A DNA stretch of 34,274 nucleotides from Rhodospirillales bacterium. Its GTDB lineage: Bacteria > Pseudomonadota > Alphaproteobacteria > Rhodospirillales > WMHbin7. This document shows, piece by piece, positions 9,101-16,094 of this stretch (position 1 is the first letter of the stretch; each line of letters opens with the position of its first letter). The stretch covers positions 1-34,274 of the forward strand of contig JACRJC010000030.1 of assembly GCA_016215555.1 (NCBI GenBank), written 5' to 3'. Made by a program: the position numbers and the translations under genes. The notes below the pieces were generated by a model. That model did no database searches. It saw only the letters and a list, made by a program, of their open reading frames with translations, and was not told where the DNA came from.

Positions 9101-10191
9101 AAATCATCGAGAATTCCAGCGAGGCCATCGTCATCACCGATCCCGACGAGAAGATTCTTTACGTCAACAGCGCCTTCACCAACATCACCGGCTATAGCGA
9201 AGACGACATCCTGGGCAAGACGCCGCGCATCCTGTCCTCGGGGCGCCACGACAAGGCCTTCTACGCCAAAATGTGGAATTCGCTGCTGGCCCATGGCCGC
9301 TGGGCCGGAGAATGCTGGAACAAGAAGAAAAGCGGCGAGGTCTATCCGGAACTGGTGTCGATCAACGCCATCCGCGACGACAAGGGCTCGGTCGTCAATT
9401 ATGTCTCGTTCTTCTCGGACATCTCCAGCCTGAAGCTGACCGAGCGTCTGCTGCGCCAGAAAAACGCCGATCTGCAGCAATTCGCCCATGTCGCCTCGCA
9501 CGATTTGCAAGAACCCCTGCGCATGGTCACCAGCTTCCTGCAACTCCTGAAAAAGCGCCATGACGGCGATCTAAGCCAGGAAGCCCGGGAATATATCTCC
9601 TTTGCCGTCGATGGCGCCTTGCGCATGAGCCGGCTGGTCAGCGACCTGCTGGAATTCTCCCGCGTCGATGCGCGCCAGGACAAGGCCGTCCTTGTCGATA
9701 CCGCGAAAGTCGTTCGCGACAGTTTGAAGAACCTGGAAGCCTCGATTCAGGAATCGGGGGCGGAAATCATCCTGCCCGAAACCCTGCCGGTCCTGAACGG
9801 AGACGATGTCCTGCTGGGCAGCCTGTTCCAGAACCTCATCGGCAACGCCATCAAATATCGACACCCCGAGCGCAAGCCCCAGGTCAGGCTGGAAGCGAAA
9901 ACGGATCAGAGCATGGTCAAGTTCTCGGTCATCGACAACGGGATCGGCATCGGGCCGGAATATTACGAGAAAATTTTCATGATTTTCCAGCGCCTGCACA
10001 CCCGCGAGCAATATCCGGGAACCGGCATCGGCCTGGCGCTGTGCCGGCGCATCGTGGAACGCCATGGCGGCATGATCTGGGTGGAAAGCAAGAACGGCGA
10101 CGGCAGCGCCTTTCATTTCACGCTGCCCTTGACCATGCCGTCGGGACCGTATCCAGAACTAACGGCTTATACCAGTTTGCAGAATGAATAA
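6106..10191 (+). CDS. CheB-CheR-PAS hybrid sensor histidine kinase
   Basis: 1361 residues. Order: CheB methylesterase (about 32-210; catalytic triad visible as Ser39 in GASAGG, His66 in QHLSPDH, Asp157 in SGTGSDG); CheR methyltransferase (about 235-475; NFFRD and the SAM-binding CGCATGEEAYS); a PAS-like stretch; six heptads of coiled coil (696-737); two to three PAS domains (to about 1115; one has AIVITDPDEKILYVNSAF); HisKA with phospho-acceptor His1132 in ASHDLQEPL; HATPase with N box NLIGNAIKY, DNGIGIG and GTGIGLAL. No receiver domain is present and no response regulator or other chemotaxis gene is adjacent. It is predicted cytoplasmic, without membrane helices. All catalytic residues of the methylesterase and kinase appear intact. 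The final eight codons are part of the MITE end at 10167, so the native C-terminus has probably been replaced. Confidence 0.93.
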   Translation: MSGDRNEKSAKIEDKKGGRTKGGAGRKPDKPFLVGIGASAGGLEALERFFSSLPPTTGMAFVVIQHLSPDHKSMMVDLLAKRTNMVVTQAEHGLRVSADTIYVIPPGKLITIDRGVLYLTAKTTAGVTLPIDIFLTSLAKDQGALAIGIILSGTGSDGTRGIRAIHEQGGMVVVQDPLTARFDGMPRSAIETGIVDDVMMPERIFERLMSYARQVNSTLDISSLEAEGDAPTAGLSRILNILNSQTGTDFTHYKKTTLIRRIERRMHLNQVSSHEDYATLLSANRLEAENLKRELLISVTNFFRDTDAFSELNKQVVTELVRKSDDGGTVRAWICGCATGEEAYSLAILFSEEMERVQKSLEVKIFATDIDRNALEVAGGGTYSESVISEIDEARRNRFFSKNTSTYKIKPDIRRMVVFAPHNVIKDPPFTKLDLVCCRNLLIYFEANLQQAVLSRFQFALKQSGFLFLGSSETLGQQVADFEPISAKHRIYRLLHGRSLPLSEVRNENIRSPAMARSYAAPPADTSRREEMKAVDEGTRHLLSSYCPPSLLIDEKQEIIHNFGGVERYLRIPAGEASLDVCRHLPASIGTLVAATLHRVFREWKEICIQQVDLDRESHAEDAPKELVQLRFRPLSMPKGGQRFVLMHFIASPHAGDIPSATTIDINVETEERIKLLESELQSSRENQQAVIEELETTNEELQATNEELLASNEELQSTNEELQSVNEELYTVNSELKEKVDELTSLNNDLDNFMRTTKIGTIFIDAKGTLRRFTPASTEFVNLMDRDIGRPFSDISTNIDYPDFDADIARVIKAGAEIEKHIVHPDGKAIHVRVLPYATETGAIGGAVITFVDTTDLTRSRLRVQSYIDSLPHHIAALDRDGNIRAVNAAWKRFGEECHLPKDYDWVGRNYLESCAPAGGPMVTDHTDGARAPAGLRQVMERKSKSFSLEYINRASGKKRWFQLNVSPLQPDEGGVIVTHHEITQRVLNEARLKLSGKIIENSSEAIVITDPDEKILYVNSAFTNITGYSEDDILGKTPRILSSGRHDKAFYAKMWNSLLAHGRWAGECWNKKKSGEVYPELVSINAIRDDKGSVVNYVSFFSDISSLKLTERLLRQKNADLQQFAHVASHDLQEPLRMVTSFLQLLKKRHDGDLSQEAREYISFAVDGALRMSRLVSDLLEFSRVDARQDKAVLVDTAKVVRDSLKNLEASIQESGAEIILPETLPVLNGDDVLLGSLFQNLIGNAIKYRHPERKPQVRLEAKTDQSMVKFSVIDNGIGIGPEYYEKIFMIFQRLHTREQYPGTGIGLALCRRIVERHGGMIWVESKNGDGSAFHFTLPLTMPSGPYPELTAYTSLQNE

Positions 10192-10475
10192 CACATTTCG
10201 CCGGAGCGATTTTTCGTGGGCAACAGGCGCGGAACGCGCGGCTGTGTGGATCACAGTAAGCGGTCCGCAACGCATTGCCCGCGAAAAAGCGCCCGGCCTG
10301 CGGTGCGGCCATTCGCCATCCCGGGTTCGTTAGGCCGCTCGCGGGCTTTGCCCGCAAAACCAATGGGCCATCATTGACGGCACCCGTAGCCCCGCTACGC
10401 TCGTCGCGTCCTGCCTGCCCGGTCATGGCGACTGGCCGCCACGAAATAGGTTATTCATTCTGCAAACGGGTATAA
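10167..10475. mobile_element. MITE-like element with 26-bp terminal inverted repeats
   Basis: The left end (10167-10192, TTATACCAGTTTGCAGAATG...) and the right end (10450-10475) are inverted copies matching at 25 of 26 positions. Inside, GCGATTTTTCGTGGGCAA pairs with TTGCCCGCGAAAAAGCGC, giving a large cruciform. There is no coding capacity, so it is non-autonomous. A further copy of the left end lies at 30346. A TA or TAT target duplication is possible but not certain. It fills the gap between the kinase and the DUF1850 gene. Confidence 0.75.
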
Positions 10476-10491
10476 CCGCGACCCGCAGGCG

Positions 10492-10887
10492 TCAACTTTC
10501 GTCCAACTCGCCTTCCGATTCCGGATCGACATCCATCGAGGCCGAGGGACAGGCCGACAATTCCACCAGCAGCGCGCCCGGGGCCAATTCGCCCATCGGA
10601 CGGCACTGGCCTTCCCAGCACAGGCGATGATCCCTGGCGTAATAGGACTCGGTCAGGACCAGCCGGTCAATCGGCCGCATTTTGGGTTTCCAGCGCCAGA
10701 AGCCATCTTTCAGTTTGGCGTCGGGGCCCGGCTCCATGCCCGAACCCGAGCCCTGCACCCTGGCTTCGACGATGACCAGCCGTCCGCGCTGGGCGATCCA
10801 GTCTTCCTCCCACACGACTTTCTCGACCGAATGGGTCCAGGCCAGCGTGTAAAGGACGCCCGCCAGCAGACAAAAACTTGCCGTCAC
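10492..10887 (-). CDS. DUF1850 family TRAP-associated protein
   Basis: 131 residues. An N-terminal hydrophobic segment may be a signal anchor. The core has the DUF1850 pattern: FTLRW-like TLAWTHSVEKVVWEEDW, then VEARVQGSGSGMEP, then DHRLCWEGQCRPM. Genes of this family typically follow fused TRAP permeases, as here. The start is GTG at 10887, overlapping the permease stop by 4 nt (GTGA). The biochemical role is not known; it may be an accessory subunit of the transporter. The acidic C-terminus (DVDPESEGELDES) ends 17 nt from the MITE-like element. Confidence 0.8.
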   Translation of the reverse strand: MTASFCLLAGVLYTLAWTHSVEKVVWEEDWIAQRGRLVIVEARVQGSGSGMEPGPDAKLKDGFWRWKPKMRPIDRLVLTESYYARDHRLCWEGQCRPMGELAPGALLVELSACPSASMDVDPESEGELDES

Positions 10888-12926
10888 GGAGCGCTCCCGG
10901 CTCTGCGAAGACGCCAGACATGATAGGCCAGGAACATGGCCGTGGCGGCAAAGCCCAACTCGTCGGTGATGGGAATGGCCGCCACCAGCAGGAAGGCGGC
11001 GGCGGCGGCGAAGACCCGTTCGGCGACAAGCAGCGGGGCGAACAAGAACCCGATCGAGGCCGCCCCCCAGAGAAAGATGGCGATCAAGGCCTTCAGCACC
11101 ACGTAGCCGGCGCCCAACCAGGTCCAGTCGCCTTGCAGCATCAGGGCATTGTCATAGACCGCCATATAGGGAATGACGAATCCGGCGATGGCAATGCGCA
11201 CGGCCCAGAAGCCCGTTTTCATGAAGCTGGATTTGGCGATGGTGGCGGCGGCGAAGGCGGCCAGCGCCACCGGCGGCGTCAAGTCGGCCATGATGCCGAA
11301 ATAGAAGACGAACATGTGCGAGACGATCAGGGGCACGCCCATTTTCAAAAGCGTCGGCGCCACCAGCGAACTGGTGATGATATAGTTGGGAATGGTGGGG
11401 ATGCCCATGCCCAGCACCAGACAGGCGATCATGGTCAGCACCAGGGTCAGGAACAGACTGCCCCCCGACAGCGCCACCACGCCCTGGGTGAAAGCGCCTG
11501 CGGCCCCGGTCAGGGTCATGGTGCCGATGATGATGCCGACCAGCGAGCAGGCGACGCCCACCGGTACGGCGGCCCTGGCCCCTTCGGACAAGGCTTTCAG
11601 AGACAGGGACAGGGTTTCCCGGGCCCCCTTGAGAAGGAAATTGCCCGCCACCAGCGCCGCGATCAGACCGGCCATGACATCGATGCCGTATTTGAAGAAG
11701 GCCGACGACCCCAGACCCAGCACGATCCAGAACAGGAACTGAAAGGCGCGCGATCCGAAATGGCGGGCGATGGGCGCCCCCAGGATCAACAGCGCCGTCA
11801 GCGCCAGGCCGACGGTGCCGGAATACATCGGCGTGTAGCCCGACAGCAGCAGGAAAACCAACGCGGCCAGGGGCAAGATCAGATACCAGTCGCGTTTCAA
11901 GGCCGCCAAGGCGCTGGGGCATTCCGCCTTCGGCAAGCCCAGCAGCTTGGCCCGCCCCGCTTCCAGATGGACCATCCAGAAGGCGGTGACGTAATAAAGG
12001 ATGGCCGGAATCGCCGCCGCCTTGCAGACCTCGATATAGGGGATGTCCAGCGTTTCGGCCATGATGAAGGCCACCGCCCCCATCACCGGCGGCATGATCT
12101 GGCCGCCCATGCTGGCGGTGGCCTCGACGGCGCCGGCGAATTCGGCGCGATAGCCGAACTTCTTCATCAGGGGAATGGTGAACTGGCCGGTGGTGACGAC
12201 ATTGGCGACGCCCGAGCCGTTGATGGTGCCCATCAGACCCGAGGAAATCACCGCCACCTTGGCCGGTCCGCCCTTGGTGTGTCCCACCGTGCCCAGCGCC
12301 ACGTCGGTGAACAGGCGGATCATGCCGGCCTGTTCCAGGAAACTGCCGAACAGGATGAACAGGAAGATGTAGGTGGCCGAGACATAGGCCGGCGTTCCGT
12401 AGATGCCTTCCGTTCCCAGCACATACTGGTTGATGACCTGATCGAGCCCGTAGCCCCGGTGGTTGAAGGGTTCCGGGAAATACTGGCCGAACAGCGCATA
12501 GACCAAGAAGGCCAGGCAGATCAGGGGAAGCGCCAGCCCCATCATGCGCCGGGCTCCTTCGAAGACCAGAAGCAGCATGACGATGCCGAAGGCGAGATCG
12601 GCCTGGCTGGGATCGCCCGAGCGCTGGATCAGATCACCCTCGAAGATCCAGTGATAGAAGGAAAGCGAGAAAGCCAGGCCGCCGAGAAACCAGTCGGATA
12701 TGTTGCGCAGCAGATTGTGGCGGTGCATGGCGGCGTTGATGGCGAAGACCATCAGCAGCAGGAAACCGACATGCACCGAGCGCAGAACCTGGGTGGAGAG
12801 CGGCGAATAGGCGGCGGTATAGACCTGAAAGGCGGAGAAAATCACGCCGATCCAAAAAATCTGCCGGCTGGTGACGCCATGGCCGAATGTGTCGCCCTTG
12901 GCGTCGATTTCGCCTGGATTGCTCAT
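10884..12926 (-). CDS. TRAP transporter fused permease (4TM/12TM, DctQM fusion)
   Basis: 680 residues combining the small and large TRAP membrane subunits in one chain. The N-terminal quarter (to about 200) has four helices; the remainder is DctM-like, with GGPAKVAVISSGLMGTINGSGVANVVTTGQFTIPLMKK and ATASMGGQIMPPVMGAVAFIMAE, the signature of the TAXI-associated branch. Near the C-terminus VSHMFVFYFGIMADLTPPVALAAFAAATIAKS is the second conserved repeat. It pairs with the TAXI receptor encoded just upstream. The start ATG at 12926 has GGAGGG upstream. Substrate is not determined by sequence; glutamate, 2-oxoglutarate or other carboxylates are known for related systems. Confidence 0.93.
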   Translation of the reverse strand: MSNPGEIDAKGDTFGHGVTSRQIFWIGVIFSAFQVYTAAYSPLSTQVLRSVHVGFLLLMVFAINAAMHRHNLLRNISDWFLGGLAFSLSFYHWIFEGDLIQRSGDPSQADLAFGIVMLLLVFEGARRMMGLALPLICLAFLVYALFGQYFPEPFNHRGYGLDQVINQYVLGTEGIYGTPAYVSATYIFLFILFGSFLEQAGMIRLFTDVALGTVGHTKGGPAKVAVISSGLMGTINGSGVANVVTTGQFTIPLMKKFGYRAEFAGAVEATASMGGQIMPPVMGAVAFIMAETLDIPYIEVCKAAAIPAILYYVTAFWMVHLEAGRAKLLGLPKAECPSALAALKRDWYLILPLAALVFLLLSGYTPMYSGTVGLALTALLILGAPIARHFGSRAFQFLFWIVLGLGSSAFFKYGIDVMAGLIAALVAGNFLLKGARETLSLSLKALSEGARAAVPVGVACSLVGIIIGTMTLTGAAGAFTQGVVALSGGSLFLTLVLTMIACLVLGMGIPTIPNYIITSSLVAPTLLKMGVPLIVSHMFVFYFGIMADLTPPVALAAFAAATIAKSSFMKTGFWAVRIAIAGFVIPYMAVYDNALMLQGDWTWLGAGYVVLKALIAIFLWGAASIGFLFAPLLVAERVFAAAAAFLLVAAIPITDELGFAATAMFLAYHVWRLRRAGSAP

Positions 12927-12948
12927 GCCCTACCCTCCGTAAAGCAGA

Positions 12949-12976
12949 AACGGCCCGAAGAGCTCTTCGGGCCGTT
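12949..12976 (-). promoter_or_regulatory. intercistronic hairpin between TAXI receptor and permease genes
   Basis: A 13-bp perfect stem (AACGGCCCGAAGA / TCTTCGGGCCGTT) with a 2-nt loop, 16 nt after the receptor stop. On the transcribed minus strand it is followed by TTTCTGCTTTACGG, a weak U-tract, so partial termination is plausible. It would favour receptor over permease. Confidence 0.75.
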
Positions 12977-12992
12977 GCCGATTGAAGCCGGC

Positions 12993-13934
12993 CTACTTGA
13001 TCAGGCCTTTTTCGCGATAGTATTTTTCCGCCCCCGGATGCAGCGGGACCGGCATCGATTTGGCCGCGTTCTCGAGCTTGATATCCTTGGCCGCCGCATG
13101 CGCCGCCTGCAGATCGGGCAAATTCTCGAACACCGCCTTGGCCATCTTGTAAACCGTGTCGTCGGAAACGCCCTGATGGGTGACCAGGAAATTGTTGATC
13201 GACACCGTGGGAATGGGCCGGTCCTGGCCCAGATAAGTGCCGGGCGGAATGGTCGCCGGCATATAGGCCGCATCGCCGGTCTTGGCGGCCACGGCGGGCG
13301 GAATTTCCACGATATGGATGGCGATGGTGCTGGCCAGATCGCGGATGGAGGCCACGCCCAGTCCCGCCGATTGCAGCGTCGCGTCAAGCTGGCGGTTCTT
13401 CATCAGTTCGACCGATTCGCCGAAGGGCAGATACTGCACCTTCATGTCGTCATAGCTGAGACCGGCGGCATTGAACACGGCCCGGGCATTGAGTTCGGTG
13501 CCCGACTTGGGCGCCCCCACCGAGACGCGCTTGCCCTTGAGATCGGCCAGCGTCTTGATGCCCGATTCCTGCGACGAGACGATCTGGATGTAATTGGAAT
13601 AGATGCCGGCGACGCCGCGCAGCTTCTTCAACGGCGCCTTGAAGCCCGCATCCTCGACCCCGTTCCAGGCGCTGGAGAGCGAATCGCCCAGCGTAAAGGC
13701 CAACTCGCCGCGCCCGGCTTCCAGAAGATTCAGATTCTCGACCGACGCCTTGGTCGCCTGCACCGTCACCTTGGCGCCCGGCATGGCCTTGCCGAACACG
13801 TTCGACATGGCGTTGCCCATCGGATAGTAGACGCCGCTGGTGCCGCCGGTCAGCACATTGACGAATTGCTGGGCCTGGACGGGCATGCTTGTCGCCACCA
13901 ACGCGGCAGCCACCAGATAAGCCAATTTGCGCAT
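12993..13934 (-). CDS. TAXI family TRAP transporter solute-binding protein
   Basis: 313 residues with a signal peptide cleaved around VQAQQF (residue 22). The mature start FVNVLTGGTSGVYYPMGNAMS is the hallmark of TAXI receptors, and later parts fit (GELAFTLGDSLSSAW, LADLKGKRVSVGAPKSGTELNARAVFNAAGL). It binds substrate in the periplasm for the fused permease. The start is well supported by AGGAGG 6 nt upstream. It is the first gene of a three-gene operon running TAXI receptor, permease, DUF1850. It is divergent from the ChaN-like gene, with an 85-bp AT-rich spacer that holds both promoters. Confidence 0.94.
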   Translation of the reverse strand: MRKLAYLVAAALVATSMPVQAQQFVNVLTGGTSGVYYPMGNAMSNVFGKAMPGAKVTVQATKASVENLNLLEAGRGELAFTLGDSLSSAWNGVEDAGFKAPLKKLRGVAGIYSNYIQIVSSQESGIKTLADLKGKRVSVGAPKSGTELNARAVFNAAGLSYDDMKVQYLPFGESVELMKNRQLDATLQSAGLGVASIRDLASTIAIHIVEIPPAVAAKTGDAAYMPATIPPGTYLGQDRPIPTVSINNFLVTHQGVSDDTVYKMAKAVFENLPDLQAAHAAAKDIKLENAAKSMPVPLHPGAEKYYREKGLIK

Positions 13935-14019
13935 GTCGTTCCTCCTGGCTGGGATATTATTTAATCGGATAATAGCTTATAGCTTGGGTCAGTTCCAGGA
14001 ATAGAATAAGGGTAATGCC

Positions 14020-14940
14020 ATGTGGCGGCGCACTATTTTTGCTTTGGCAGGTTTGCTGGCCGTGAGCGGTTGCGCGGTCGCGCTCGATCCCGAGCGAACC
14101 ATCTGGTCGCCGGCCGAAATGCGCCATCTGAGCGAATCCGAGGCCCTGGAACGCGTGGCAAGCACCCCCTTCCTGCTTCTGGGTGAAAGCCACGACAATG
14201 CCGACCATCACCGGCTGCAGGCGCGCGTGATCCGCGAATTGGCGGCCAGGGGACAGAAGCGCGCCCTGGCTTTCGAGATGATCGAAGCCGACCGCCAACC
14301 AGCCATCGACGCCTATCTGAAAAGCCATCCGGTCTCCGCCGACGCTCTGGGCGAGGCGGTGGACTGGGCCAGGCGCGGCTGGCCCGACTACGATCTCTAC
14401 AAGCCCGTCTTCCAGGCCGGGCTGGATGGCGGCTGGCCCATTGTCGGCGCCAATCTGCCCAAGTCCTTGTCCAAACCCGCCGGCCAGCCGGGGGGATTGG
14501 CAGCTAACGAGGAAAAGCGCCTGGGCTTGGACAAGCCCCTGCCCGACCCCGTTCGGAACGAGCTGCGCCAGAATCTGATCGACGGCCATTGCGGCCTGCT
14601 GCCCGAGGCCGCCCTGCCAGCCATGATGCGCCTGCAGATCGCCTGGGACGGCCAGATGGCCAACCGGATGATCGAAACCGCGACCCGGGACGGCGCCGTG
14701 CTGATCGCCGGCGCCGAACATGTGCGCAAGGATCGCGCCGTGCCCTTGCATCTGGCAAGGTTGAAGCCAGGCCTCCAAACCCTTTCCGTCGCCTTTCGCG
14801 AACAGACCGATCCCCCCAGCCCGCCCGAAACCGAGAACTGGCCCTATGATCTGGTCTGGTTCACACCGTCCAAGCCGGCGGTCGATCACTGCAAGGGTTT
14901 GCGGGAACGGATGGAGAGGAAGGGAAGCAGTCGTCCTTGA
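14020..14940 (+). CDS. ChaN-like lipoprotein (haem-binding-uptake/DUF399 family)
   Basis: 306 residues. The N-terminus is a lipoprotein signal with lipobox AVSGC (Cys18). The core has the ChaN/DUF399 features FLLLGESHDNADHHRLQ (54-67), LAFEMIEADRQ, and GGWPIVGANLPK, and a late conserved VLIAGAEHVRKDRAVP. Family members bind haem or take part in iron acquisition (Campylobacter ChaN), with the HDN-xx-HH region as candidate ligand site. The start ATG has AAGGG about 8 nt upstream. No iron-uptake genes are nearby and no Fur box is evident in the short upstream spacer, so an iron role is inferred only from family. The next small gene starts 32 nt downstream. Confidence 0.85.
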   Translation: MWRRTIFALAGLLAVSGCAVALDPERTIWSPAEMRHLSESEALERVASTPFLLLGESHDNADHHRLQARVIRELAARGQKRALAFEMIEADRQPAIDAYLKSHPVSADALGEAVDWARRGWPDYDLYKPVFQAGLDGGWPIVGANLPKSLSKPAGQPGGLAANEEKRLGLDKPLPDPVRNELRQNLIDGHCGLLPEAALPAMMRLQIAWDGQMANRMIETATRDGAVLIAGAEHVRKDRAVPLHLARLKPGLQTLSVAFREQTDPPSPPETENWPYDLVWFTPSKPAVDHCKGLRERMERKGSSRP

Positions 14941-14971
14941 CAGTCGAGGAGATCCTGCCGATATTTCCCCT

Positions 14972-15187
14972 ATGAGCACCATGATTTCAGAGGTCTTCGA
15001 GGCCTTTCGTTCCGTGGGCGTGCCGGAAGACAAGGCGCGCGCGGCGGCGGAGGCTTTGGCCGAGGATCAACTGGCGACGAAGTCGGACATTTCGAAACTG
15101 GAAAAGGAAATTCTGGTTCTCAAATGGATGGTCGGGGTCGTCATCGCCGCCGTGGTCATTCCGCTGCTCAGGCCACTCCTTCAATAA
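14972..15187 (+). CDS. small coiled-coil membrane protein, DUF1640/CCDC90-like
   Basis: 71 residues. The N-terminal helix (ISEVFEAFRSVGVPEDKARAAAEALAEDQLATKSDISKLEKEI) is amphipathic and coiled-coil-like, with the LATKxDIxxLE pattern common in alphaproteobacterial DUF1640 proteins. The C-terminus is one membrane helix (WMVGVVIAAVVIPLL). It is probably a membrane-tethered coiled-coil oligomer; its role is unknown. The ATG at 14972 is chosen because the family homology begins there; an ATG at 14981 is also possible and the ribosome site is weak. It converges with the tautomerase gene, leaving an 8-nt gap. Confidence 0.65.
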   Translation: MSTMISEVFEAFRSVGVPEDKARAAAEALAEDQLATKSDISKLEKEILVLKWMVGVVIAAVVIPLLRPLLQ

Positions 15188-15195
15188 GAAGACGG

Positions 15196-15381
15196 CTATC
15201 TGTCGCTGAACAACCGACCGCCGACGGCCCAGTCTTCGCGCTCGCATTCCTCGATCACCACCGTCACGGTTTCCGGCTTCAAGTCGATGGCCTCGCAAAC
15301 AGCGTCGGTGACCTTGCGGACAAGCTCGCGCTTGGCCTCGAGGTCGCGGCCTTTCAGAATCTTGACGGTGACGAAAGGCAT
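15196..15381 (-). CDS. 4-oxalocrotonate tautomerase family enzyme
   Basis: 61 residues, the usual length for a 4-OT subunit. After removal of Met the N-terminus is Pro1 (MPFVTVKILKGRD), the catalytic base of the superfamily. Other family features are KRELVRKVTDAVCEAI and PETVTVVIEECEREDWAVGG, which supplies the conserved Trp/Arg-side region. It likely catalyses keto-enol tautomerisation of a small dicarboxylic or aromatic-derived acid; no meta-cleavage pathway genes are nearby, so the substrate is unknown. The ATG lies 5 nt after the stop of the upstream secreted-protein gene, so the two are probably cotranscribed. Confidence 0.85.
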   Translation of the reverse strand: MPFVTVKILKGRDLEAKRELVRKVTDAVCEAIDLKPETVTVVIEECEREDWAVGGRLFSDR

Positions 15382-15386
15382 TATGG

Positions 15387-15848
15387 TCAGTTGCCGCAGC
15401 GAGCCGGCAGCGCCGTATGGCCGTTGATGGTGGTGGCCGCGAAATTCGGCAATTCGTTGCCCTTCATGCCTTGGATCGAGGCGAAGGTCGCCGAAACGCC
15501 TTCGCAGAAATCGGGCGTGTTGATGCTGAAGGTCGAGGCGTCGTTGGCCAGTTGGGTGATGAATTTGTCGAAGCTTTTCTGAGGCTGGGACGAGGTGCGC
15601 TTGAAATGCGCCATCAGCACGCTGGCGCTGTCCGAAATCTGGGGACCGAAGGCGCGCACGAAACTGTTGTAGCTGGCCATATGTTCGGGCATGTGCGAGC
15701 ATTTGAGCGCCGCCACCATCAACTGGGTCTGCAACTGGCGAACCTGGGTGGCCTTGACGACGTCGGGAGAGGAACAATTCGCCCGGGCGGGCGAAACCGC
15801 CACCGCCAAGCCGCCCATCACCACAGCCGCCGCCAGAATGCGCTTCAT
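15387..15848 (-). CDS. secreted hypothetical protein with four cysteines
   Basis: 153 residues. A clear Sec signal peptide ends at PARAN (about residue 24). The mature protein is about 130 residues, helical in composition, with Cys at its start, middle and end (ANCSS, LKCSH, DFCEG, ARCGN), suggesting two disulfides in the periplasm. I do not recognise the family. AGGGGAAAAGCCCG precedes the ATG, a good ribosome site. It precedes the tautomerase by 5 nt, but a functional link is only inferred from position. Confidence 0.75.
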   Translation of the reverse strand: MKRILAAAVVMGGLAVAVSPARANCSSPDVVKATQVRQLQTQLMVAALKCSHMPEHMASYNSFVRAFGPQISDSASVLMAHFKRTSSQPQKSFDKFITQLANDASTFSINTPDFCEGVSATFASIQGMKGNELPNFAATTINGHTALPARCGN

Positions 15849-15990
15849 CGGGCTTTTCCCCTGTCCGTCAGTGAATCGAATCGCCCTATTCTACCCGCTA
15901 GCCGGGGGGAGATCAACGTCCGGGTAAGCGCTTATTTCTGGCTCCTCGACATTTAATGTTGAATGGTCAGACGACCGATATGAACTTTTA

Positions 15991-16085
15991 CCTCATCCTG
16001 AGGAGGGCTGAAGGCCCGTCTCGAAGGATGAGCGTCGAAATGAGGCCCACCCTTCGAGACGCGCTCCGCGCTCCTCAGGGTGAGG
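15991..16085. repeat. alphaproteobacterial palindromic repeat, copy A
   Basis: Two inverted modules of the form CCTCAYCCTGAGGAG ... CGTCTCGAAGGRTG face each other (15991-16030 and 16047-16085), each with its own small stem. The same family occurs at 20500-20636 and 34174-34274. It lies downstream of the minus-strand SocA-like gene. Confidence 0.85.
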
Positions 16086-16094
16086 GATAGAGCC

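Noticed and set aside
6460..9561. Long minus-strand open frames (465 and 564 codons) opposite the kinase gene
   Set aside because: Shadow frames of high third-position GC; no domain, no ribosome site.
10878..13964. A 1028-codon open frame on the plus strand, antisense to the TAXI TRAP operon
   Set aside because: Its translation is rich in Gly, His, Gln, Arg and Asp with no known domain, as expected from a GC-rich coding strand read backwards; the minus-strand genes are unmistakable.
13944..13980. TATTAT...ATAATA inverted repeat in the TAXI/ChaN spacer as an operator
   Set aside because: Six-base AT-only arms in an AT-rich promoter spacer are not informative.
15940..15950. GGCTCCTCGAC shared 40-51 bp before repeats A and C
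   Set aside because: Eleven bases at unequal distance could be chance; not enough to extend the repeat unit.
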